A stretch of 64,000 nt of DNA, from assembly GCF_019249725.2 (NCBI RefSeq), contig NZ_CP137559.1, positions 2,067,501 to 2,131,500 on the forward strand, read 5' to 3'. Below, piece by piece: positions 10,003-18,313 of this stretch; within the stretch, counting starts at the first letter, position 1, and each line of letters opens with the position of its first letter. The position numbers and the translations under genes are program-made. This DNA comes from Segatella hominis. GTDB taxonomy: Bacteria > Bacteroidota > Bacteroidia > Bacteroidales > Bacteroidaceae. The notes beneath the pieces are model-generated. The model searched no databases. It had not been told where the DNA came from and worked only from the letters and a program-made list of their open reading frames with translations.

Positions 10003-11025
10003 ATGAACAACGTATTTGTATATTGCGAGGTAGAAGGCACAACCGTTGCCGAAGTATCTCAGGAATTGCTCACCAAGGGTCGTAAGCTCGCTAACCAACA
10101 GGGTGTGGAGCTCCATGCCATCGTGGCTGGTACTGGCATCAAGGGTCAGGTAGAGGATCAGATTCTCCCTTATGGTGTAGATAAATTATTTGTTTTCGAT
10201 GCTGAGGGTTTATTCCCATACACTTCAGCTCCTCATACAGACATTCTCGTCAACCTCTTCAAGGAGGAGAAACCTCAGATTGCACTGATGGGTGCTACCG
10301 TTATCGGTCGCGACCTCGGTCCTCGTGTTTCTTCTTCCCTCACCAGTGGTCTGACTGCCGACTGTACAGAACTTGAGATTGGTGATTACGACGACAAGAA
10401 GAGCGGCAAGCACTATGAGGGTCTGCTCTATCAGATCCGTCCTGCTTTCGGTGGAAACATCGTGGCTACTATCGTCAATCCTGATCATCGTCCACAGATG
10501 GCTACAGTCCGTTCTGGCGTGATGCAGAAGAGCATCTACGAGGGTGAGTGCAAGAAGGAAGTGGTTTACCCAGAGGTAAGCAAGTATGTTCCTGCTGAGG
10601 ACTTCGTAGTGAAGGTACTCGACCACCACGTAGAGGCTGCCAAGCACAACCTGAAAGGTTCTGCCATCGTTGTAGCTGGTGGTTATGGCGTAGGAAGCAA
10701 GGAAGGTTTCGACCAGCTCTTCGAGTTGGCTCATCTCTTGCATGGTGAGGTTGGTGCTTCCCGTGCTGCCGTAGATGCAGGTTGGGTAGATCACGACCGT
10801 CAGATTGGTCAGACAGGTGTTACTGTTCATCCAAAGGTTTATATTGCTTGCGGAATCTCTGGTCAGATCCAGCACATCGCCGGTATGCAGGATTCAGGCA
10901 TCATCATCTCTGTGAACAACGACCCAGATGCTCCAATCAACAAGATTGCCGACTACGTTATCAACGGCAATGTTGAGGATGTAGTTCCTAAGCTCATCAA
11001 GTACTACAAGCAGAATTCTAAGTAA
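10003..11025 (+). CDS. etfA: Electron transfer flavoprotein subunit alpha
   Basis: This is the partner of EtfB, 340 residues. The N-terminal half is an alpha/beta domain. The C-terminal FAD domain (about 215-330) carries the signature run around GYGVGSKEGF, GASRAAVDAGW and GQTGVTVHPKVYIACGISG, ending with the NDPDAPI segment that contacts FAD. It starts 57 bp after etfB and is followed after 35 bp by the dehydrogenase gene, without any terminator, so all three are co-transcribed. There is no ferredoxin-like N-terminal extension. Confidence 0.95.
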   Translation: MNNVFVYCEVEGTTVAEVSQELLTKGRKLANQQGVELHAIVAGTGIKGQVEDQILPYGVDKLFVFDAEGLFPYTSAPHTDILVNLFKEEKPQIALMGATVIGRDLGPRVSSSLTSGLTADCTELEIGDYDDKKSGKHYEGLLYQIRPAFGGNIVATIVNPDHRPQMATVRSGVMQKSIYEGECKKEVVYPEVSKYVPAEDFVVKVLDHHVEAAKHNLKGSAIVVAGGYGVGSKEGFDQLFELAHLLHGEVGASRAAVDAGWVDHDRQIGQTGVTVHPKVYIACGISGQIQHIAGMQDSGIIISVNNDPDAPINKIADYVINGNVEDVVPKLIKYYKQNSK

Positions 11026-11060
11026 TCTGCATTACACATTATTTAAATAAGAAAAGTAAA

Positions 11061-12764
11061 ATGGCTAATTACTATAGTGATCACCCTGAGATTGAATTTC
11101 ATCTCAATCACCCATTGATGAAGCGTGTTGTTGACTTGAAGGAGCGCAACTACGCTGAGAAAGACCAGTTCGAAGATGCTCCTGTCAACTACGAGGATGC
11201 CATCGAGAACTACAAGCGATTGCTGGATATTACTGGCGATGTAGCTGCTAACATCATCGAACCAAACTCTGAGGATGTTGACCTCGAAGGTCCACACTTG
11301 GAAAACGGTCGCATGATTTATGCCAGCAAGACATTCGAGAACCTCGATGCTACCCGCAAGGCTGGCCTCTGGGGCTTGTCAATGCCTCGTCGTTATGGCG
11401 GCTTGAACTTGCCTAACGCCATCTTCTCTATGGCTTCTGAGATTATCGCAGCTGCTGATGCCGGTTTCCAGAACATCTGGTCTCTCCAGAGCTGTATCGA
11501 TACACTCTATGAGTTCGGTTCTGAAGAGCAACGCCAAAAGTACATTCCTCGCATCTGCGCTGGCGAGACCATGAGTATGGACTTGACAGAGCCTGATGCA
11601 GGTTCTGACTTGCAGCGCGTGATGTTGAAGGCTACACAGGATGAGGACGGCACATGGCGTCTGAATGGTGTGAAGCGTTTCATCACCAATGGTGACTCAG
11701 ACATCCACTTGGTTCTGGCTCGTTCTGAAGAAGGAACCAAGGATGGTCGTGGCCTTTCTATGTTCATCTACGACAAGCGTGATGGTGGCGTAACTGTTCG
11801 TCACATCGAGCACAAGTTGGGTATTCATGGTTCTCCAACCTGCGAGTTGGTTTACAAGAATGCCAAGGCAGAACTTTGCGGTAACACCCGTCTCGGATTG
11901 ATTAAGTACGTGATGGCTTTGATGAACGGTGCCCGTCTGGGTATTGCAGCTCAGAGTGTAGGTGTTGAGCAGGAGGCTTACAACGAGGGCCTGGCTTATG
12001 CCAAGGAGCGTGCTCAGTTTGGTGAGAAGATCATCAATTTCCCAGCCGTTTATGACATGCTTTCAAGAATGAAGGCTAAGTTGGATGCAGGTCGTTCACT
12101 CCTCTACTGCTGCGCTCGCTACGTAGATATCTACAAGGCTTTGGAAGACATCGCCCGCGACACCAAGCTCACTCCAGAGGAGCGTCAGGAGATGAAGAAA
12201 TACACCCGCTTGGCTGATGCGTTCACTCCATTGGCTAAGGGTATGAACTCAGAGTATGCCAACCAGAATGCATACGATGCCATCAGCATTCATGGCGGTT
12301 CTGGTTTCATCATGGAGTACAAGTGCCAGCGCCTGTTCCGTGATGCCCGCATCTTCTCTATCTATGAGGGAACAACCCAGTTGCAGGTAGTTGCAGCTAT
12401 CCGCTACATCACCAACGGCACTTATCTCAGCATCATCAAGGAGATGTTGGAGAGCGAGGTTTCTGATGATTTGAAGGCATTGAAGGAGCGTGTAGCCAAG
12501 CTCGTAGAACTTTACGAGGCAGCCATCAACAAGGTGAAGGAGGCTAATGATCAGGCAGTTCACGACTTCCTTGCTCGCCGTCTCTACAATATGACTGGCG
12601 ACATCGTAATGTCTCTCCTCATCCTCGATGATGCTACCAAGGCACCAGAGCTGTTTGCCAAGAGTGCAAATGTATATGTTCGCATGGCAGAGGAGGAAGT
12701 TCTCGGCCATTCAGCATACATCCAGAACTTCAAGGCAGAAGACTTGGAGAGTTTCAAGGCATAA
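11061..12764 (+). CDS. Acyl-CoA dehydrogenase
   Basis: This flavoenzyme oxidises or reduces acyl-CoA at the alpha-beta bond and exchanges electrons with EtfAB. It has 567 residues, longer than the ~380-residue classical enzymes because of an N-terminal extension (~75 residues) and a C-terminal helical domain (~455-567). Recognisable elements are the FAD-binding LTEPDAGSDLQ (about 174-184), RFITNGD, and the catalytic-glutamate segment IYEGTTQLQ with Glu near 436. It is the last gene of the etfB-etfA operon. The acyl chain length is not predictable. Its 3' end and terminator are duplicated at 15748-15816. Confidence 0.93.
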   Translation: MANYYSDHPEIEFHLNHPLMKRVVDLKERNYAEKDQFEDAPVNYEDAIENYKRLLDITGDVAANIIEPNSEDVDLEGPHLENGRMIYASKTFENLDATRKAGLWGLSMPRRYGGLNLPNAIFSMASEIIAAADAGFQNIWSLQSCIDTLYEFGSEEQRQKYIPRICAGETMSMDLTEPDAGSDLQRVMLKATQDEDGTWRLNGVKRFITNGDSDIHLVLARSEEGTKDGRGLSMFIYDKRDGGVTVRHIEHKLGIHGSPTCELVYKNAKAELCGNTRLGLIKYVMALMNGARLGIAAQSVGVEQEAYNEGLAYAKERAQFGEKIINFPAVYDMLSRMKAKLDAGRSLLYCCARYVDIYKALEDIARDTKLTPEERQEMKKYTRLADAFTPLAKGMNSEYANQNAYDAISIHGGSGFIMEYKCQRLFRDARIFSIYEGTTQLQVVAAIRYITNGTYLSIIKEMLESEVSDDLKALKERVAKLVELYEAAINKVKEANDQAVHDFLARRLYNMTGDIVMSLLILDDATKAPELFAKSANVYVRMAEEEVLGHSAYIQNFKAEDLESFKA

Positions 12765-12821
12765 GCTTCAATAACAATATAATAAGAAAGTCCGTGGGGA
12801 AACAAATTCCTACGGACTTTT
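12753..12821 (+). repeat. Direct repeat, copy 1: acyl-CoA dehydrogenase 3' end plus terminator
   Basis: About 69 bp from TTCAAGGCATAAGC (last four codons) through the terminator hairpin. Copy 2 at 15748-15816 differs at only two positions, both in the hairpin loop/stem. Together they bracket the Schlafen-like gene and two remnants. Confidence 0.9.
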
Positions 12822-12823
12822 CT
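12785..12823 (+). terminator. Intrinsic terminator of the etf-acd operon
   Basis: AGTCCGT pairs with ACGGACT, extended inward by GG/CC and wobble pairs, and is followed by TTTTCTTTATTTTTTC. The T tract overlaps the 3' end of the converging gene, where it encodes a run of lysines. Confidence 0.85.
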
Positions 12824-14869
12824 TTATTTTTTCTTCTTTGTATTACTTCGAGTCATTGTTGGGTCTGCCACATATTTTTGCTGCGGATGCCTAATCATCT
12901 CAGGAATCCAATAGAACAGACGTTTTGTCTCAAGAAGATTTTTTATATTGAAGTTCTTGAAAGACTTCGGATTTCTTCCTAACAATAAAGTTAACTCCTC
13001 AATATTATAAGGACGCATAGAGCAAAGAGCAATTATGATTTGGTTCAAATCCTCTTTTAAGATCCTCTTACCTACTTTTTCTATCTTTATCTTTAATTCA
13101 TCAGGCAACTCCTCTAACAACGTATCTCGATTAAGAGCTGGAGTTGGTTCTTCAAAGGTACCAAGCTTACCTTGGTACCTTTCGTTCTCACCTTGGTACC
13201 TTTCCCCAAATGTACCATGCTTACCATGGTACATTTCATCAAATGTACCATGCTTACCATGGTACATTTCGCCTTGAGGTGGTATCTTTTCTCCCAATGT
13301 ACCATGCTGAGGTGGTATCTTTTCATCTTGAGGTAGTAACCTTTCGCCTTGAGGTCGTAACCTTTCTTCTAAGGATACCACCTTGGAGGTTCTTATATAG
13401 TAAGTGTTACGACCCTGCCCTTTCTTCTCTAGGAATCCAAGATCGCAGAGCTTATGAATCTCCAGACGTGCACGGGCATGAGTAATCGAAGAATCCAGCT
13501 GGCGATACGTAGCATTATCAATCGCCCCTACCTCTCTAACAAAGACAAGAGCCAATTTCTGCTCATTCAACAAACCAAACTCGGCATATTGCGCTAACCA
13601 CTCCACATTCTCCTTGCTGAGGAAATGATGGAGCAGAAGTCTTGCCGTAAACTTATTCGCTTCATGGTTCGACTCAAAAGTCGGCGGCATCAAGCCTGCC
13701 TCCTTCATCAATCTGCGCATCGCACCAATACCAGTCCCCTTAGTCTCAGCAAGATTCGTATCATGGAAAATCTCACTGATTCTTGGATTGCGAAGCATAG
13801 AGCCTGGCTCTCCCCAATCATCCTGAGGTTTCAGAGAATAGCCTGGATTGTGAATCTCAATACGATTGGAATAGCGGATAATCTGAATCGGTTGATTTAC
13901 TCGATTAGAACGATGAATATACGAATTGACTATCGCCTCACGTAATACCTTGTTTGGAAGAATCGCTGGTGTAGATGCCTGCATTGAATCTTTCTTCAGT
14001 TCAAAGCCCTTTGGCAGGTCATCCATCACTGCACTACACGCCTTGTTCACCATGAGGATTAATGGTCCGCGCATATCGATGGTTTGCTCAAAACGATTAT
14101 CACCATCAGCTAACCATTGATTGCCAGAAATTCTAATGTAATCAACTCTGAAAGAAGGAACCAAACGACGAAGCGACATTTGTTTTCCAAAAACCAAGAG
14201 CCCCGTATAAGTCAAATCATATCCACCTTGCTTATTCTTCTTAATAGCTCCTAATGCCCTCAACAAATCTACATCATTCAGCGTCAGTTCTTCCGCATCA
14301 GGATTCACTTCCTTGCGAAGTTTACGATAGAAATTGAGTGCATTCTCATCTATATCATCAAGGTCTGCATCATCTACAATACAACTATCATAGGTATCAG
14401 CAGATTGATAGAAAAGATACATATCCTCTTCTGAGCATTTTTCATCAGAAGGACCTATACGACGAAACGCCCCCTCAGGCAAGCCACGCTTGGCAAAATA
14501 CGCAGGCTTCTGACTCTCAGGTAACTCTTCGATTTTGACAACAATAACAGTCTTACCCAAATATTCTTCCACATTAATAATCGGGCGAATACGGACATTG
14601 AACATAGAATTGCACATAGCGACAAAATCCGATTGAATCTTGTCTGTTTTCTCTATATTCTCAGGCTCATAGACTGATTTGCCGTCTTCTGTCATCCCTA
14701 TACGCTTGGCGCCAAGGAGAAGATAGCCACCACGCAGTCCAGGCTCATTGGCAAAAGCACAAACTGTCTCCATCATACTCTTACCAACAGCCGATGCAGA
14801 TTTGGCTTCTATCCGCCTGTTCTCATCCCAGCTATTCAGTTCGTCAAATAATTCCTTTGCAGTCTTCAT
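12824..14869 (-). CDS. Schlafen/AlbA_2-type putative ATP-binding transcriptional or nucleic-acid-binding protein
   Basis: The protein has 681 residues. The N-terminal ~150 residues (RRIEAKSA near 18, GGYLLLGAKRIG near 47-58) match the AlbA_2/Schlafen domain. About 300-410 is an ATPase fold of the HATPase_c_4 type (LREAIVNSYIHR, then ETKGTGIGAMRRL). A winged-helix-like segment follows (about 455-500). Residues ~520-590 are a low-complexity linker of 11-residue repeats such as EMYHGKHGTFD. The C-terminus is KKKK, read from the neighbouring terminator's T tract. Such proteins are annotated as DNA/RNA-binding regulators and some act in defence; the role here is unknown. It is a lone gene in an insert bounded by direct repeats, so probably acquired. 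Confidence 0.75.
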   Translation of the reverse strand: MKTAKELFDELNSWDENRRIEAKSASAVGKSMMETVCAFANEPGLRGGYLLLGAKRIGMTEDGKSVYEPENIEKTDKIQSDFVAMCNSMFNVRIRPIINVEEYLGKTVIVVKIEELPESQKPAYFAKRGLPEGAFRRIGPSDEKCSEEDMYLFYQSADTYDSCIVDDADLDDIDENALNFYRKLRKEVNPDAEELTLNDVDLLRALGAIKKNKQGGYDLTYTGLLVFGKQMSLRRLVPSFRVDYIRISGNQWLADGDNRFEQTIDMRGPLILMVNKACSAVMDDLPKGFELKKDSMQASTPAILPNKVLREAIVNSYIHRSNRVNQPIQIIRYSNRIEIHNPGYSLKPQDDWGEPGSMLRNPRISEIFHDTNLAETKGTGIGAMRRLMKEAGLMPPTFESNHEANKFTARLLLHHFLSKENVEWLAQYAEFGLLNEQKLALVFVREVGAIDNATYRQLDSSITHARARLEIHKLCDLGFLEKKGQGRNTYYIRTSKVVSLEERLRPQGERLLPQDEKIPPQHGTLGEKIPPQGEMYHGKHGTFDEMYHGKHGTFGERYQGENERYQGKLGTFEEPTPALNRDTLLEELPDELKIKIEKVGKRILKEDLNQIIIALCSMRPYNIEELTLLLGRNPKSFKNFNIKNLLETKRLFYWIPEMIRHPQQKYVADPTMTRSNTKKKK
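13154..13269. repeat. Palindromic tandem repeats inside the Schlafen-like gene
   Basis: Three hairpin-forming units: AAAGGTACCAAG...CTTGGTACCTTT (13154-13182) and two copies of AAATGTACCATG...CATGGTACATTT (13208-13236 and 13241-13269) with a 33-bp period. The 5-nt loop is CTTAC in all three. They stay in frame as 11-residue protein repeats. More diverged units follow up to about 13370. Confidence 0.85.
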
Positions 14870-15013
14870 TTCTTTTTCTTATTATATAAATAGGTAAAGG
14901 AAAACACCATCTTCTAATCCATTTAGCTATTCGGTGGTAAAGATAAACAAAAAAAAACAAATCTACAAATAAAAAAGAAAATATTTTCGAATTAGTGCTT
15001 TTTATCAATCACC

Positions 15014-15069
15014 AAATTTCGGGGGAATCGGATATTTCGCCATAAAAAATTTCGGGGGAATCGGATATT
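15014..15069. repeat. Direct repeat AAATTTCGGGGGAATCGGAT, two copies
   Basis: A 23-bp unit occurs at 15014-15036 and 15047-15069 (33-bp period). It lies in the 346-bp gene-free stretch between the Schlafen-like gene and the first remnant. That stretch is otherwise AT-rich; a TATCTTTAC (minus) near 14938-14946 may be the Schlafen-like gene's -7 element. Confidence 0.7.
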
Positions 15070-15215
15070 CTTCATTTATCTCTCTCATTTTCAACTGATT
15101 AAGTATATTGCGCTAAAAAGAACTAAATTAGGGAATCCTTCTCGTTCCTTTTCGGAAGAAAGTAGTACTTTTGCAGGCGTAAACAAGATTATAATTTTCA
15201 AAAACAGTATCGATT

Positions 15216-15332
15216 ATGAAAAGAAATGAGGTAATGGCACTTATCGCCACAACCATATTGATGTTTGCCGTATATCTCTCTGCTTCGACTAAAGGGAAAA
15301 AGACAGAGCCAATCATCCATGCATCGAAATGA
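15216..15332 (+). pseudogene. 5' remnant of a DUF4476/BamE-like gene
   Basis: It encodes a 38-residue product starting MKRNEVMALIATT. The first ~30 codons closely match the start of the intact gene at 16043 (signal peptide MKRNELMALIATTILMFAV), then it diverges and stops. Its upstream region also matches, including a TACTTTTGC -7 element (15168-15176). It may be transcribed as a short secreted peptide, but the simplest reading is a truncated duplicate. Confidence 0.75.
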
Positions 15333-15467
15333 ACATAAGCTATCCGATATCTTAAAACGACATCAACTAGGATATATAGATACTTTTTATGTTAAATTAT
15401 GCATATTGTTTAGTCGATTTAACAAAATAGTCGTATTTTAGCAAAATCAATTAAACAATAAGAGATT

Positions 15468-15733
15468 ATGATACAAAAAGAAGTTATCAGAGAAATACTA
15501 ATATAGAAGTAGATTTTTATATACCTGATGCAGCAATGGCTATACAAGTAAGCTACAATCCCAAAAAATCTACAGAAACTTGGGAAAGAGAATCTACAGC
15601 TCTTATCAAACTTTCCAAGGTATTGGATTGCAAGCGTCTCATAATCCTAACTTACGAGGTGGAAGAAGAAATTGTTGTAAAAGACAAGAAAATAGAAGTG
15701 ATACCTGTATGGAAATGGTTACTTGATTTATAG
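15468..15733 (+). pseudogene. Internally deleted DUF4143-type ATPase gene
   Basis: The start encodes MIQKEVIREILI, the usual N-terminus of AAA/DUF4143 ATPases, then stops. The next frame at once resumes with EVDFYIPDAAMAIQVSY and runs through IPVWKWLLDL, the usual C-terminus of the same family. So the first ~12 and last ~75 codons are joined by a deletion of most of the gene plus a frameshift. The stop codon lies 14 bp before the repeated acyl-CoA dehydrogenase 3' end. It is not functional. Confidence 0.8.
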
Positions 15734-15747
15734 CTATTATCCAGAGC

Positions 15748-15816
15748 TTCAAGGCATAAGCTTCAATAACAATATAATAAGAAAGTCCGTGGGGAAACAA
15801 ATTTCCACGGACTTTT
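15748..15816 (+). repeat. Direct repeat, copy 2: acyl-CoA dehydrogenase 3' end plus terminator
   Basis: This copy matches 12753-12821. Similarity continues upstream as ATCCAGAGCTTCAAGGC, matching the gene at 12718 but with 24 bp removed between two TTCAAGGC boxes. No promoter or gene body is attached, so it is an orphan gene end. Confidence 0.9.
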
Positions 15817-15817
15817 C
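15782..15817 (+). terminator. Duplicated terminator hairpin
   Basis: AAGTCCGTGG pairs perfectly with CCACGGACTT, which is better paired than the copy at 12785. The following T tract is short. It sits upstream of the DUF4476 gene. Confidence 0.75.
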
Positions 15818-15968
15818 TGATTTATTATTTTTGTTGAAACCCGCAAATTCTGAAGGAACATGGCATCCCCCGAAGGATTTAGCAACTCCCAAGTGTATGA
15901 ATCCCACACGATAGGGATTTTCCTTTCAAGTTTAGGGATTTATTCCACACCATCTCACAAGAAAAGCA

Positions 15969-15977
15969 TACTTTTGC
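15969..15977 (+). promoter_or_regulatory. Promoter -7 element of the DUF4476/BamE-like gene
   Basis: TACTTTTGC with a TTTA about 27 bp upstream, 65 bp before the start codon. The same promoter is present in front of the remnant at 15216. Confidence 0.65.
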
Positions 15978-16042
15978 AAGCGAAACAAAACAACAAGAAT
16001 GTTTCAGTAAATGATTAGGAACCCTCAAAAACAGTAACGATT

Positions 16043-16717
16043 ATGAAAAGAAATGAACTGATGGCACTGATTGCCACAACAATATTGATGTTTGCCGTAT
16101 GCCTCTCGGCTTCGGCTAAAGGAAAAAGAAACGTGGAGCGGGGAATGACCAAGCAGGAAGTAATAGCCATTCTTGGAGAACCTAAGCTCACCAGTTTCGA
16201 CATGTATGGGGACAAATGGGAATATGCTAAATATAATAATCTGTTTGGAGATTCCAAGTACATCACGGTATTCTTCGACAGATCAGGAAAAGTGGTAGAA
16301 TACAACACGAGAATCATAGAATCCAACAGCCAGCAGCCGAATGGTCAGCAACCCCAGCAGCCTCAGCAGCCATCACTTCCCCCATACGACGGAGGTTATT
16401 ATCCTAACGGCAGAATGAACTATGATTATTGTCTGGACGATGCCTCTTTCTCAAAACTATACAACAAGATAAAGAAGACTAACTTTGATGACAACAAGTT
16501 CGACTTGATAGAAGTAGCAAGTCTCGGATGCTATTATTCCTGTGCCCAGGTCGTTCGCATCATGAAGATTTTCTCTTTTGACGACAGTAAGATGAAAGTC
16601 CTCAGCATGATGGCTCCCCGCATAGTAGATTTGCAGAATGCCATTATCATCTATCAGCAATTCAATTTTGAAAGCGAAAAGCAAAAGGTAGGAGAAATAT
16701 TAAGAAGCAGCAGATAA
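16043..16717 (+). CDS. Secreted protein with BamE/SmpA-like and DUF4476-like domains
   Basis: The protein has 224 residues with a hydrophobic signal peptide at 1-25 (ending SASAKG). Residues 32-90 resemble the SmpA/OmlA/BamE fold (GMTKQEVIAILGEP, then DKWEYAKYNN and a VFFDRSGKV strand). A linker rich in Gln and Pro (about 95-115) leads to a C-terminal alpha-helical domain (~128-220) like DUF4476 (FSKLYNKIKKTNFDDNKF...VVRIMKIFSFDDSKM). It is exported, probably periplasmic; function unknown. It has its own promoter. A truncated copy of its start lies 800 bp upstream. Confidence 0.75.
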   Translation: MKRNELMALIATTILMFAVCLSASAKGKRNVERGMTKQEVIAILGEPKLTSFDMYGDKWEYAKYNNLFGDSKYITVFFDRSGKVVEYNTRIIESNSQQPNGQQPQQPQQPSLPPYDGGYYPNGRMNYDYCLDDASFSKLYNKIKKTNFDDNKFDLIEVASLGCYYSCAQVVRIMKIFSFDDSKMKVLSMMAPRIVDLQNAIIIYQQFNFESEKQKVGEILRSSR

Positions 16718-16752
16718 TCTCCCTAACACTTGCATATTCAATGAAAAAGCAT

Positions 16753-16760
16753 TAATTTTG
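16753..16760 (+). promoter_or_regulatory. Promoter -7 element deciding the methyltransferase start
   Basis: TAATTTTG followed by C. The longest open frame would begin with a TTG at 16758, inside this element, so translation must start further down, at ATG 16782. Confidence 0.6.
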
Positions 16761-16781
16761 CACTCAAAAATTGCAAAATAT

Positions 16782-17507
16782 ATGAATATAAAGATATTAT
16801 CAAAAGACAAAGACCCGATGGGTGCCGCCATCCTTGATTATCAGAAATCGGAAAGAGTAGGAAGATTACGTGTGCTCTCTTCTATGTTCGAAGAGGACGA
16901 AATGCCGGTGAAACATCTCTTCAGAAAAGTTGAGGAGATGCCGATGCTGGAGCAGAAGGCCTTGCAACTCACAAAAGGGCGTGTACTGGATATCGGAGCC
17001 GGCTGCGGCTGCCATACGCTCGCCTTGCAGGAGAAGGGCTTGGAGGTAAAAGCCATTGATATTTCTCCTCTGAGCTGCGAAGCGATGGAGCTGAGAGGAG
17101 TGATGGATGCGGAATGCATCAATCTTTTCGATGAACATCTGGAAACTGGGTTCGATACCATTCTTCTCCTGATGAACGGCACTGGCATTGCCGGAAAAAT
17201 AGAAAACCTCCCTGCCCTCTTCAACCGTCTCAAGGCTTTGCTCAATAAAGGCGGACAGATTCTTATCGATTCTTCTGACATCAAATACATCTACGAGAAC
17301 GAGGACGGAAGTTTCGACATCAATCTCAATACAGCCTACTATGGTGAAGTGGATTATCAGATGGTTTACAAAGACGTAAAGGGAGACTCTTTCGACTGGC
17401 TCTATGTTGATTTCCCGCTGCTCAAATCTATCGCAGAGAGTTGTGGATTACATGGTGAACTGATTGCTGAAGGCGAGCACTACGATTATCTGGCAAGATT
17501 TTTCTAA
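16782..17507 (+). CDS. Class I SAM-dependent methyltransferase
   Basis: The protein has 241 residues from ATG 16782. It shows the Rossmann-type SAM site: VLDIGAGCGCHTLAL (motif I, about 69-83), VKAIDISPLSCEAM (motif II) and FDTILLLMNGTGIAG (motif IV). The preceding ~65 residues are a family-specific helical region. The substrate is not identifiable; small-molecule rather than rRNA methylation is suggested only by the general fold. It stands alone between the DUF4476 gene and a convergent mgtC-like gene. Confidence 0.82.
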   Translation: MNIKILSKDKDPMGAAILDYQKSERVGRLRVLSSMFEEDEMPVKHLFRKVEEMPMLEQKALQLTKGRVLDIGAGCGCHTLALQEKGLEVKAIDISPLSCEAMELRGVMDAECINLFDEHLETGFDTILLLMNGTGIAGKIENLPALFNRLKALLNKGGQILIDSSDIKYIYENEDGSFDINLNTAYYGEVDYQMVYKDVKGDSFDWLYVDFPLLKSIAESCGLHGELIAEGEHYDYLARFF

Positions 17508-17570
17508 TAAAACGGAACGTCTAAAACACATAGTCGAGCATACAGAGTGGACTTATTGACACACCATGTT

Positions 17571-18224
17571 CTACTTAATCGTAGAAATCGTGACATCTGA
17601 AAAATCATTCATATAATCCAGTATCTCCAATGTATGAAAGTCGCGTTTCGCTCTGATTTCTAAGCTTGCTTCCAGAAATTCTTCCTTCGACAAGCGACGT
17701 TCCTTCAACTCATAAGAATGTACTTCCATCCCGTCCTGCTTGATGCGCGTGATAAATTCCTTCACACTCTCACGGGATGGAGCTGAAAAGGACAACTCAA
17801 TGGTGGATAATCCCAACTGAGGAATCCAATAGTTCAAGACCTCCAGACCCAACAGTACCATAGCCGTGGTAAGCACCGCTGCCAAATACATGCCCGTACC
17901 GCAAGCTAAGCCGATAGCTGCCGTGACCCAAAGACCAGCTGCCGTAGTCAAGCCGCGCACCACATTCTTCTGAAAGATAATCGTACCGGCACCCAGAAAA
18001 CCGATGCCCGAAACTACCTGCGCTGCCACTCGGGAGGAATCCTTTAGATCTACTCCAAAGCCAAACTGGGACACGAGACAGAAAAGAGCACTACCCAAAG
18101 CTACAAGGAAATGAGTACGGAAACCAGCTTCCTTGGCACGATATTCACGTTCGATACCTATCGCTCCACCCAACAAGAGCGCCAGCATAAGACGAATAGT
18201 CAATTCCATATAAGTTGCATCCAT
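17571..18224 (-). CDS. MgtC/SapB family membrane protein
   Basis: The protein has 217 residues. The N-terminal half has four to five hydrophobic helices with the family signature GGAIGIEREYRAKEAGFRTH (about 19-38) and GSALFCLVS, GIGFLGAGTI and LTTAAGLWVTAAIGLACG. The C-terminal ~75 residues form an ACT-like soluble domain. MgtC proteins sit in the inner membrane and are linked to survival at low magnesium and to ATP synthase control in other bacteria; that role is not shown here. No magnesium transporter gene is adjacent. Confidence 0.88.
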   Translation of the reverse strand: MDATYMELTIRLMLALLLGGAIGIEREYRAKEAGFRTHFLVALGSALFCLVSQFGFGVDLKDSSRVAAQVVSGIGFLGAGTIIFQKNVVRGLTTAAGLWVTAAIGLACGTGMYLAAVLTTAMVLLGLEVLNYWIPQLGLSTIELSFSAPSRESVKEFITRIKQDGMEVHSYELKERRLSKEEFLEASLEIRAKRDFHTLEILDYMNDFSDVTISTIK

Positions 18225-18313
18225 ATTCTATAGTTTTCAGTTTCTAAATCAAAAAATCGTTATACGACATCTTCAGCAAAAATTACCCAACGACACATCA
18301 TCAAGAAATCACT

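Noticed and set aside
13154..13370. CRISPR-like array
   Set aside because: The units are in-frame coding repeats without unique spacers, and there are no cas genes.
12824..15747. Insertion sequence or integrative element
   Set aside because: No transposase, integrase or terminal inverted repeats; only direct repeats of a gene end.
16758..16781. Upstream TTG start for the methyltransferase
   Set aside because: It overlaps the promoter -7 element; ATG 16782 is preferred.
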